Shown one piece after another: positions 1 to 8,818 of a DNA stretch of 36,027 nt. Origin of the DNA: an uncultured Bacteroidales bacterium (GTDB lineage: Bacteria; Bacteroidota; Bacteroidia; Bacteroidales; UBA932); assembly GCA_947168525.1 (NCBI GenBank), contig CAMVMG010000020.1, positions 1 through 36,027 on the forward strand. Reading direction: 5' to 3'. The position numbers and the translations under genes are program-made. Numbering within the stretch: position 1 is the stretch's first letter; each line of letters starts with the position of its first letter. The notes under the pieces were generated by a model. The model searched no databases. It saw only the letters and a program-made list of their open reading frames with translations, and had not been told where the DNA came from.

Positions 1-110
1 AAATAAGTTTTACATTAAACATAAGTTTTTGTCAACTTATTTCAGGACAAGTCATTGTAGCTTGCGCACAAAACAACAACATTCCTGAAAACCTCATTGG
101 AGTAAAAGAG

Positions 111-899
111 ATGGTGGCCCAGATTGACTCTGCCGTCACGGCCATGTACGGCTGGGAGCCGGCCGATTCCACCTACAACCCGGCTACGGACACCCTGGTG
201 GCAAGCTTTCTCGCCGAACTTCCCAACGCTCCTGAGCATAGCGATGGCGCCGTCCGGCAAGAAACCTACGACCAGGCGCGCGTCACCTGGGTGCAGTTCA
301 AGCAACTCATCGATGCCGATAAATACGAGAAAGCCTTGGACTTCTACCTTAGCGAGGATGAAAACGGGAAAAAGGCGGGCGATTTCCTGGTGTTCCTAAA
401 GCATTCTTCCCAGCGATATGCCTTTTTCTCACAGGTTTTGCGTTCTCTGGAGTTTGAGTACAAGGGCGTTAACGAGGCATTGGAGAATTATGTGAGTAAT
501 CTTCGGCTGGAGAAAGCCATGGAGGATGCATCCATCGATTTATCGGCCGATACCAACGGATATGTCCCGGAGGTGTATCCCTATGTAGTTAGGGACCTGT
601 GCCTGGGGCTGGCTGTCATGGGAGAAATGGAGGAGGCGGAAGGGTTGGCTTCTGACATGGCAAAAGGGGTGTATGGCCTCACCGGTGATGTCCTGTTTTG
701 CAACTTTGTCGCCACTCAGCTATTGGCTCAAATGTATACTTATGTTGATGATCCTGGGCAGGCAAAAACCGTTTGGACGGATTTCCGGGACTACTTGATT
801 GAGAACGAATCCGACTATGACGAAGAAGACCTTGCCCAGTGCCTTGCCGCCATCGATGCTGCCTTGGAGGAGTTGGGGCAGGGGACTAATCCACAATAA
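111..899 (+). CDS. Unrecognised acidic protein, possibly 5'-partial
   Basis: I do not recognise this 262-residue protein (from ATG 111). It is acidic and looks largely helical, with segments such as WVQFKQLIDADKYEKALDFY and repeated MEEAEGLAS-like helices that could be TPR-like, but no catalytic motif stands out. The reading frame is open all the way to base 1, with no stop and no ATG, GTG or TTG before 111. The codons from about 66 to 110 read like ordinary protein (AQNNNIPENLIGVKE), so the real start may lie upstream of the window. Against that, bases 1-60 are AT-rich and promoter-like. The ADP-ribosylglycohydrolase begins 12 bases after the stop, so the two are probably co-transcribed, and this protein could be functionally linked to it. 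Function is unknown. Confidence 0.7.
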   Translation: MVAQIDSAVTAMYGWEPADSTYNPATDTLVASFLAELPNAPEHSDGAVRQETYDQARVTWVQFKQLIDADKYEKALDFYLSEDENGKKAGDFLVFLKHSSQRYAFFSQVLRSLEFEYKGVNEALENYVSNLRLEKAMEDASIDLSADTNGYVPEVYPYVVRDLCLGLAVMGEMEEAEGLASDMAKGVYGLTGDVLFCNFVATQLLAQMYTYVDDPGQAKTVWTDFRDYLIENESDYDEEDLAQCLAAIDAALEELGQGTNPQ

Positions 900-911
900 T
901 CTGTTTTTACC

Positions 912-1784
912 ATGTTAGGAGCAATTATTGGAGACACCGTGGGCTCGGTGTATGAGTTCCACAATACTAAGGACTATTACTTCACACTCTTCCTGGGCAA
1001 TAGCGCTTACACGGATGACAGCATTATGACGATGGCGGTGGCTTACTGGCTGCTGAAGGACAAAGATCACAGCTATCAGGGCCTTGAGGACATTATGGTC
1101 GAGTTCGGCCACAAATGTCCCTGCCCAATGGGCGGCTATGGCGGAGGATTCTACACCTGGCTTTTCCGCCCTGAAGATTTGTACAATTATGGCGATCCTC
1201 GTGGTGAAGTCCCGTATGTATCAAAGACGGGCCGACACCCTTACGGGTCGTGGGGCAACGGCTCCGCAATGCGCGTGAGCGCTGTTGGCTGGTTCTTTGA
1301 CACCCTTGAAGAGACAGAGCGCATTGCGGCAATATCGGCCGCAATAACTCATAACCATCCGGAAGGCATCAAGGGCGCTCAGGCTACGGCAGCCGCAATC
1401 TTCCTGGCCAGGAACGGCGCTTCAAAAGAAGAGATTAAAGCGTACATCGAAAGGGTCTATGAGTATAATGTTCATCGCACGTGGGAAGACATTCACTGGG
1501 AGTATTATTGGCATGCCGACTGCCAAGAAACCGTTCCTCAGGCATTGATAGCCTTCTTGACGTCTTCCAATTTTGAGGATGCCATTCGCAGAGCTGTGTC
1601 TCTGGGAGGCGATTCGGATACCCTTGCCTGCATCACGGGCGGTATAGCCGAAGCGTACTACAAGGAGATCCCCAAAGCCATTGCCGACCGTGTCGCACGG
1701 CCATTTCCCCGCATCTTCAACAAGATTCTGGAGGCGGTACGGGAAGAAACTATTTATGGGAAGACCTGTAAAATCGTCGGGTGA
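912..1784 (+). CDS. ADP-ribosylglycohydrolase (DraG/ARH-like) family protein
   Basis: 290 residues. The family removes ADP-ribose from modified proteins or small molecules using two metal ions (usually Mg). Its signature elements are all visible: N-terminal GAIIGDTVGSVYEF, the metal-binding TDDS at about residues 36-39, a central ITHNHPEG segment, and the C-terminal LGGDSDTLACITGG, whose Asp and Thr/Ser residues complete the dinuclear site. Length is normal for the short DraG-like branch. There is no signal peptide, so it should be cytoplasmic. It follows the unknown gene ending at 899 by 12 bases and is followed by the 52-bp repeat array. The substrate cannot be told from sequence: it could reverse a protein ADP-ribosylation, or act on an ADP-ribosylated metabolite or nucleic acid. 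Confidence 0.9.
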   Translation: MLGAIIGDTVGSVYEFHNTKDYYFTLFLGNSAYTDDSIMTMAVAYWLLKDKDHSYQGLEDIMVEFGHKCPCPMGGYGGGFYTWLFRPEDLYNYGDPRGEVPYVSKTGRHPYGSWGNGSAMRVSAVGWFFDTLEETERIAAISAAITHNHPEGIKGAQATAAAIFLARNGASKEEIKAYIERVYEYNVHRTWEDIHWEYYWHADCQETVPQALIAFLTSSNFEDAIRRAVSLGGDSDTLACITGGIAEAYYKEIPKAIADRVARPFPRIFNKILEAVREETIYGKTCKIVG

Positions 1785-1818
1785 TGAAACATTTTGATAG
1801 TATAACAGGTCAATGCCT

Positions 1819-2039
1819 GGGCACGAAAACGGTATGAAATCGTGCCCGCAGTGACCGTCATTGCCTGCCCGGGCACGAAAACGGTATGAAATCGTGCCCG
1901 CAGTGACCGTTATTGCCAGTCCGGGCACGAAAACGGGGTGAAATCGTGCCCGCAGTGACCGTTATTGCCAGTCCGGGCACGAAAACGGGGTGAAATCGTG
2001 CCCGCAGTGGCCGTCGTTGCCAGCCCGGGCACGAAAACC
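1819..2039. repeat. 52-bp tandem repeat, 4.4 units, each with a hairpin
   Basis: The motif GGGCACGAAAAC recurs at 1819, 1871, 1923, 1975 and 2027, exactly 52 bases apart. Units 1-4 each hold a perfect inverted repeat, GGGCACGA...TCGTGCCC, around a 13-base loop (1819-1826 with 1840-1847 in unit 1). Units 1 and 2 have GGTATG in the loop, and units 3 and 4 have GGGGTG. The linker (CAGTGACCGTTATTGCC) is nearly constant. Unit 5 is cut off after about 13 bases, next to the promoter of the following gene. The array fills almost all the space between the genes ending at 1784 and starting at 2093. Confidence 0.95.
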
Positions 2040-2071
2040 GTTGTCCTTGTCAGTGAAAATGGTTATATTTG
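2040..2071 (+). promoter_or_regulatory. Bacteroidota-type promoter for the flavin-reductase-like gene
   Basis: GTTG at 2040-2043 (-33) and TATATTTG at 2064-2071 (-7, consensus TAnnTTTG) are separated by 20 bases. The -7 box contains the TTG at 2069 that could be mistaken for a start codon, so translation must begin later, at ATG 2093. The promoter begins inside the truncated last repeat unit. Confidence 0.7.
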
Positions 2072-2092
2072 TTTGTTCAAAACCATTCTGCC

Positions 2093-2662
2093 ATGAAATC
2101 TTTAGGAGCAAAACCTTATCTTTTCCCGATGCCCACCTATATGATCGGAACCTATAATGAAGACAATTCTGTCGATGTGATGATGATGGCCTGGGGCGGC
2201 ATCGTGGATATGAACATGGTGGCCCTGAATCTGGAGGCCAGTCACAAGACGGTAAAGAACCTGCGGGAGCGCAAGGCCTTCACCCTGTCCATCCCCGGCA
2301 CGGACACCCTCAAGGAGTCCGACTATCTGGGCATCGCCAGCGGCAACAAGTATCCCGACAAATTCACCGTGAGCGGCCTGCATTCCGTAAAAAGCGAGAA
2401 CGTGGACGCGCCCATCGTGACCGAATACCCCGTGACGCTGGAGTGCAAAGTGGTGGAATTCCAGGACCAGCCTTATGGCCTCAGGGTGCTGGGAGAGATT
2501 GTGAACGTACTGGCCGATGAAAAGGTGCTGGACGACAAAGGAAAGATTGACGCCGGGAAACTACATGCCTTTGCCTTTGACCAGATGCGCAATGACTACT
2601 ACGCCATCGGCGAGAAGATTGGGACTGCGTGGCACGAAGGAATGCCGCTGCTGAAGAAGTAA
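2093..2662 (+). CDS. Flavin reductase-like (FMN split-barrel) protein
   Basis: 189 residues from ATG 2093. That start is chosen because a longer reading from TTG 2069 would begin inside the -7 promoter box. The sequence matches the flavin reductase-like/flavoredoxin family: PMPTYMIGTYNEDNSVDVMMMAWGG at the N-terminus (FMN-binding strand region), SHKTVKNLRERKAFTLSIP in the middle, and DKFTVSGLHSVKSENVDAPIV followed by a CKVVEF strand. Members bind FMN as dimers and reduce flavin with NAD(P)H or pass electrons; the partner cannot be predicted. There is no signal peptide. It stands alone on this strand and converges with the phosphotransferase-like gene 13 bases downstream. Confidence 0.88.
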   Translation: MKSLGAKPYLFPMPTYMIGTYNEDNSVDVMMMAWGGIVDMNMVALNLEASHKTVKNLRERKAFTLSIPGTDTLKESDYLGIASGNKYPDKFTVSGLHSVKSENVDAPIVTEYPVTLECKVVEFQDQPYGLRVLGEIVNVLADEKVLDDKGKIDAGKLHAFAFDQMRNDYYAIGEKIGTAWHEGMPLLKK

Positions 2663-2675
2663 TTCCTGTAAAGAC

Positions 2676-3509
2676 TTAGGCCAGCATGCCCAGGATCCGG
2701 TTCGCGATTTCCTCGCTGATGGGTTCGTGGTAGGTGATGCTGCGCATGTATGCCACTTTGATGACGACGTAAGGAAGCAGTCTCTGGATTTGCGGCCCCA
2801 TTTCTTCTGCCGGAACGCCAAAATAGGCCGGGCCGAAGATGTTCCAGTGCTGCTCCATCTGCTCCGGCTTGAGGTGGAAAAGATAGTCGGTCATCTTGGC
2901 GTCAGTGATGTGGCAGATTCGCCAGCAGAGGCCCAGGTCCCACTCCGGGGCGCCATAGGCTGCCTGGCCGATATCGATCCAGAGCGTCCTTTTCCCGTCC
3001 GTGATGATATTGCCAATTTGCATGTCTCCGTGCAGGCAGTAAGGGGTGTCCGGGATTTGTTCCAGAAGGGAATTAATTCTCCTTACAAAGAAATCCGGGG
3101 CGATGCCGTCCTGCGCATAGAACGCCTGCATGCGCGCTTTCATGGAAGGGAGACGGGTGGTGTCGGCCTTGATCTGGTGCAATTCCCTGGCGGCCCGGGC
3201 AAAGCGGAGACTGATTTCCTCCATCCGCTCCGGCTCTTCCGAGATAATCCGGCAGAAGGAGCGCTTGTGTTCGATGAGCTCGTATTCCGTCCCTACGCGC
3301 TCTCCGTCCGTGATAAGCCGATAAGGTTCCGGGGTGGGGACGCCCAGGTCATAGGCCACGCGGGCCACCTCGAATTCCTTGAAGGCAAAATCGGCATTGA
3401 AACCGGGGTTGAAGAGCTTGGCGAGGCGTTTTTCGCTTTTGTGGACATAGGCCACGCCCTGGCCGCCTTCACCGGCCCGGGTCCACTCCGAGAGGTCAAT
3501 TCTAGTCAT
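2676..3509 (-). CDS. Aminoglycoside phosphotransferase-like kinase
   Basis: 277 residues with the APH/choline-kinase fold. Visible are a glycine-rich loop GEGGQGVAY (residues 13-21), an ATP-binding lysine in RLAKLF (K31), a Brenner motif CLHGDMQIGN (H160, D162, N167) and the metal-binding WIDIGQAAYGAPEWDLG (D179). The catalytic set is complete, so it is probably an active small-molecule kinase. It resembles the group of APH-like proteins often found in Bacteroidota and Fibrobacter rather than a proven resistance enzyme, so drug resistance should not be assumed. It starts 14 bases after the plug lipoprotein gene and probably shares its transcript. Confidence 0.85.
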   Translation of the reverse strand: MTRIDLSEWTRAGEGGQGVAYVHKSEKRLAKLFNPGFNADFAFKEFEVARVAYDLGVPTPEPYRLITDGERVGTEYELIEHKRSFCRIISEEPERMEEISLRFARAARELHQIKADTTRLPSMKARMQAFYAQDGIAPDFFVRRINSLLEQIPDTPYCLHGDMQIGNIITDGKRTLWIDIGQAAYGAPEWDLGLCWRICHITDAKMTDYLFHLKPEQMEQHWNIFGPAYFGVPAEEMGPQIQRLLPYVVIKVAYMRSITYHEPISEEIANRILGMLA

Positions 3510-3523
3510 TTGACGCTATGAGG

Positions 3524-3970
3524 CTATTTTTTCTTGAGGGTGATCAGGATGACGCCGTTGCCGGCCTGGGAGCCGTAGATGGCGCCCGAGGAGGCATCTT
3601 TGAGCACTTCGATGGAATCTACGTTTTGCGGGTTGATGCTGCTGATGTCATCCATCTGCAGGCCGTCTACGATAAACAGCGGGTCCGTGGCATCCGAGTT
3701 GGTTCCGACGCCCCGGATGATGACGCGGTTGCCGGTTACCTGAACACCCGGGCAGCGGCCCTGGATCATCTCGAAGATATTCGAGTAGGATTCCATTTGC
3801 CGGTTGGTCTTGAGTTGGGAAACGGAGGTGGTAACCTCGTCCTTGGTTACGGAGCCGTAGCCGATGTCAACCTGGTCCGCGGAGGTGCCGGAAACGGCCC
3901 CCTGGCGGGAAGAACCGCAGCCGACCAGCAGCAGGGCGGTGGCAATATAAATGCAAATATTTCTCATCAT
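3524..3970 (-). CDS. Stand-alone SusC-type TonB plug-domain lipoprotein
   Basis: 148 residues. It begins with a lipoprotein signal, ATALLLVGC, with lipidated Cys18 (Cys17 if ATG 3967 is used). The mature part is a nearly complete SusC/RagA plug: DIGYGSVTKDEVTTSVSQL (the usual VxVGYGT entry), a central GVQVTGNRVIIRGVGT, then PLFIVDGLQMDDISSINP and finally SIEVLKDASSGAIYGSQAGNGVILIT. The protein stops exactly where a SusC barrel would begin, and no barrel frame follows. So this is a plug without its channel, tethered to a membrane. Known small plug proteins of this sort lack an assigned role. It lies 42 bases after hutI but has its own promoter-like boxes and may be leaderless. Confidence 0.85.
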   Translation of the reverse strand: MMRNICIYIATALLLVGCGSSRQGAVSGTSADQVDIGYGSVTKDEVTTSVSQLKTNRQMESYSNIFEMIQGRCPGVQVTGNRVIIRGVGTNSDATDPLFIVDGLQMDDISSINPQNVDSIEVLKDASSGAIYGSQAGNGVILITLKKK

Positions 3971-3974
3971 AAGG

Positions 3975-4005
3975 CAAATATACGCTTTCCCCGGAACAAT
4001 GCCAA
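3975..4005 (-). promoter_or_regulatory. Promoter of the plug lipoprotein gene
   Basis: On the minus strand, CTTG with TTG at 4005-4003 (-33) and TATATTTG at 3982-3975 (-7) are 20 bases apart. Only four bases (CCTT) separate the -7 box from ATGATG at 3970-3965. Transcription would therefore start at or within the start codons. Confidence 0.6.
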
Positions 4006-4012
4006 GAAAAAC

Positions 4013-5218
4013 CTACAGAAAGACCCGCCGGATGAAGGGGGTCTGGTACTGGTAGGCGATCTTGGTCAGGTCCCATCCCGGGTCCGTGAGGATAAGGCCT
4101 GCGCGTTTCCCCACCGTGATGGAGCCGTATTCCCTGCTCAGTCCCATGGCGTAGGCTCCGTTCAGGGTGACCGCGTTGAAGGCCTCCACAGGCGTGAGCC
4201 GCATGCGGATGCAGCCCAGTGCCATCACAAAGCGCATGTCGCCGGAAGGGGAGGAGCCGGGGTTGTAGTCCGACGCCAGGGCAATCCCCAGCCCCGCGTC
4301 CAGGAACTCCCGGGCTTTCCCGTAAGGGAGCCCAAGGAAGAAGGACGACCCCGGAAGCATAGTGGGCATGGTGGCGCTTCCCTGCAGGGCCTGGATCTCG
4401 GCCTCGCCGGTGCGCTCCAGGTGGTCCACCGACAGGGCGCCGTACTGTACGCCCACCTGTACGCCGCCGCTCACCGCCAGCTCGTTGGCGTGAATCTTAG
4501 GCCTCAGCAGACCCCGGGCAGCCTCCAGGATGTGGGCGGTGTCCTCCACGGTGAAAAAGCCCTCATCGCAGAAAACATCCACGAAATCGGCCAGCTGCGC
4601 GGCCTCAGGCATCATTTCCATCACTGCCCGGACATAGTCTTCATGCGTATATCCCCGGCCAACGGCGTGCGCTCCCAGGAACGTGCTCTTCACCGCAGCG
4701 GGCACGCTCTGGCCAATCCGGCGAATCACCCGGAGCATCTTCAGTTCGTCCTCTGGGTTGAGCCCGTAGCCGCTCTTGATTTCCAGCGCCACGGTCCCTT
4801 TCCCCAGCATCTCCTCTACGCGGGGCATCGACTCCCGGTACAGCTCTTCCTCCGACGTGCGGTGCAGCAGGTCGGACGAATTCAGGATGCCGCCTCCCCG
4901 GGCAGCGATTTCCTCATAGGACAGGCCGTTGATCTTGTCCAGGAATTCTCCGTCCCGGCTCCCGGCGTACACCACGTGCGTGTGGCTGTCGCAGAAGCCG
5001 GGCATCAGCATCCCGCCGCGGGCGTCTAAGAGAGATTCTTCGCTGTGATCAGAATGACAGGGACAGGTGGCCATGGGACCGAAGCCGGTGATGCGGCCGT
5101 CCGTGATGGAGAGCCACGCGTTTTCCAGGATGCCGGTGCACCCTTGCTCCGTTCCCTCCAGCCGCAGCTGGCCCTCCGGCTGGATACCGGCGAGGATTCC
5201 GATGTTATGGATTAGCAT
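4013..5218 (-). CDS. hutI: Imidazolonepropionase
   Basis: 401 residues. This is the third step of histidine breakdown: it hydrolyses 4-imidazolone-5-propanoate to N-formimidoyl-L-glutamate. It has the amidohydrolase fold with metal ligands in PGFCDSHTH (H79, H81), a central FLGAHAVG, IHANEL, SVDHLE and ASDYNPG. Length is normal. The ATG at 5218 overlaps the last seven bases of hutH, so the two are translationally coupled. It is odd that residues 52-64 (CPCHSDHSEESLL), in the loop before the first His motif, look like a translated piece of a dispersed non-coding repeat (separate entry). The catalytic residues are untouched and the frame is intact, so the enzyme should still work. Confidence 0.96.
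   Translation of the reverse strand: MLIHNIGILAGIQPEGQLRLEGTEQGCTGILENAWLSITDGRITGFGPMATCPCHSDHSEESLLDARGGMLMPGFCDSHTHVVYAGSRDGEFLDKINGLSYEEIAARGGGILNSSDLLHRTSEEELYRESMPRVEEMLGKGTVALEIKSGYGLNPEDELKMLRVIRRIGQSVPAAVKSTFLGAHAVGRGYTHEDYVRAVMEMMPEAAQLADFVDVFCDEGFFTVEDTAHILEAARGLLRPKIHANELAVSGGVQVGVQYGALSVDHLERTGEAEIQALQGSATMPTMLPGSSFFLGLPYGKAREFLDAGLGIALASDYNPGSSPSGDMRFVMALGCIRMRLTPVEAFNAVTLNGAYAMGLSREYGSITVGKRAGLILTDPGWDLTKIAYQYQTPFIRRVFL
5027..5065 (-). repeat. In-frame fragment of a dispersed repeat inside hutI
   Basis: Read on the minus strand, this stretch contains TGTCATTCTGATCACAGCGA followed by AGAATCTCTCTTA. It resembles the widespread intergenic repeat half-site TGTCATTCTGAGCG...AGCGAAGAATCTC, whose translation is recognisable as CHSE-SEESL. 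Here it is read in frame as CHSDHSEESLL. The resemblance is from memory of the repeat family, not from a search. Confidence 0.6.
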
Positions 5219-6698
5219 AGATACGTTTCCCTGTGCAGGAATTCAATGGATTTGACGATGAGCGGATGCATGTAGGTGTCCCGTTCCACAAAGGGGACCT
5301 CTTTCCGGTAGTCGGCAAAGATGGTCTCCAGGACGGGGGAGGACTTGAGCGGCCGGCGGAACTCCAGCGCCTGGGCGGCGTTGAAGAGTTCGATGGCGAG
5401 CACTGTCTCCGTATTGTCCACCACCCGCACCAGCTTGGTGGCACTGTTGGAGCCCATGGAAACATGGTCTTCCTGGCCCTGCGACGAGGGGATGGAGTCA
5501 CAGGAGGCCGGCCAGCATAACCCCTTGTTCTGACTGACGATGTTGGCGGCGGTGTACTGCGGGATCATGAACCCGCTGTTGAGGCCGGGTTCCGTGACCA
5601 GGTACTTGGGCAGGCCCCGAAGGCCGTGAATGAGCTGATAGGTCCTTCGTTCAGAAATACTGGCCAGTTCGCTCATGGCGATGGCCAGCGAGTCCATGGG
5701 GATAGCGATGGGCTCCCCGTGGAAGTTGCCGGCCGATATCACCATGTCTTCGTCGGGGAACACGTTGGGGTTGTCGGTGGCGGAGTTGATTTCGTTCTCG
5801 ATCACCGACTTCACATACATGATATTGTCTTTCACAGCCCCGTGCACCTGCGGGATGCAGCGGAAGCTGTACGGGTCCTGCACATGTTGCTTGGGGCGGC
5901 CTATGAGCTGGCTCCCCTCCAGGATCTCCATGAAACGCTCGCCGGTAGTAATCTGCCCGGCGTGGGGGCGTAGCTTATGGGTGAGCGGCAGGAACGGCTC
6001 AATACGGCCGTCGTAGGCGTCCAGCGACATGGCGCCGATGAGGTCGGCCCAGCGGCTCAGGCGCATGCTCTTGAGGATGCACCAGATGGCGTGCGCGCTC
6101 ATGAACTGGGTGCCGTTGAGCAGCGCCAGGCCTTCTTTGCTCTGCAGCCGGATGGGCTCCCAGCCCAGTTCTTTCCATACTTCGGACGAGGGACGCACCT
6201 TCCCTTTGTACAGGACCTCGCCCAGGCCGATCAGCGGAAGGCTCATGTGGGCCAGGGGCGCCAGGTCGCCGGAGGCGCCGAGGGAACCCTGCTGGTACAC
6301 GACCGGGAGGACATCCTCGTTGAACATGTCAATCAGGCGCTGAACTGTGACGAGCTGGGCACCGGAGTGGCCGTACGACAGGGACTGCGCCTTCAGGAGC
6401 AGCATCAGTTTCACAATCTGGGGCCGGACCGTTTCCCCGGCGCCGCAGGCGTGCGACATCACCAGGTTGTGCTGCAGCTGGCTCAGGTCGTCCCTGGGGA
6501 TGGTCACATTGTACAGCGAGCCGAACCCCGTAGTGACGCCGTACACCGGACGGTCGATGTCTTCCATCTTGCTGTCCAGGTACTTCCGGCATTTGATGAT
6601 GGCCTCTGTGGCTTCTTTCGAAAGCGTGATTCTTTCCTGATTGTCGATAATCTCCTTCACCCTTTCCAGGGAGAGATGTTCGGTGGATATGGAATGCA

Positions 6699-6699
<1 letters not shown>
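5212..6699 (-). CDS. hutH: Histidine ammonia-lyase
   Basis: 495 residues. It deaminates L-histidine to trans-urocanate, the first step of the pathway. The MIO cofactor forms from Ala142-Ser143-Gly144 in GSLGASGDLAPLAH; the catalytic Tyr53 sits in YGVTTGFG. Other family blocks are NLVMSHACGAG, NGTQFMSAH and QDPYSFRCIPQVHGA. The start ATG at 6699 is supported by the family N-terminus and by its one-base TAATG overlap with the hutU stop. The frame runs on upstream through hutU, but that part is arginine/proline-rich shadow sequence. It overlaps the hutI start by seven bases. Confidence 0.97.
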
Positions 6700-8726
<2,027 letters not shown>

Positions 8727-8750
8727 TTATGTTCAGTTGTTTACCGAAAT

Positions 8751-8776
8751 GTGTCTATCCTGTTTTGCCTAGACAC
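8751..8776. repeat. Inverted repeat in the ftcD-hutU gap
   Basis: GTGTCTA (8751-8757) and TAGACAC (8770-8776) form perfect seven-base arms around a 12-base loop, 25 bases upstream of the hutU start. There is no T-run, so it is not a typical terminator. It could be an operator or an RNA hairpin that tunes hutUHI expression relative to ftcD. The rest of the 92-base gap is AT-rich without a clear TAnnTTTG box. Confidence 0.55.
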
Positions 8777-8818
8777 TATTTGATAATTGGCTAATAATCA
8801 GTGTTTTGTATTTTACGC

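Noticed and set aside
1422..1928. 168-residue minus-strand frame ending in repeated GNDGHCGHDF segments
   Set aside because: It is antisense to the ADP-ribosylglycohydrolase gene and its N-terminus is just the tandem repeat translated.
1819..2039. Array of regularly spaced repeats as a CRISPR
   Set aside because: The linkers between hairpins are nearly identical from unit to unit, so there are no unique spacers, and no cas genes are near. It is a plain tandem repeat.
2676..3509. Antibiotic resistance gene
   Set aside because: The fold is APH-like with catalytic residues, but the sequence does not look like any named resistance enzyme I know, and the context is housekeeping.
3518..5029. 503-residue plus-strand frame, and similar long plus-strand frames at 5977-7041, 7218-8513 and 29021-30490
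   Set aside because: Long antisense frames are expected in GC-rich genes. They are His/Gly/Arg/Val-rich, show no family motif, and lie over well-identified genes.
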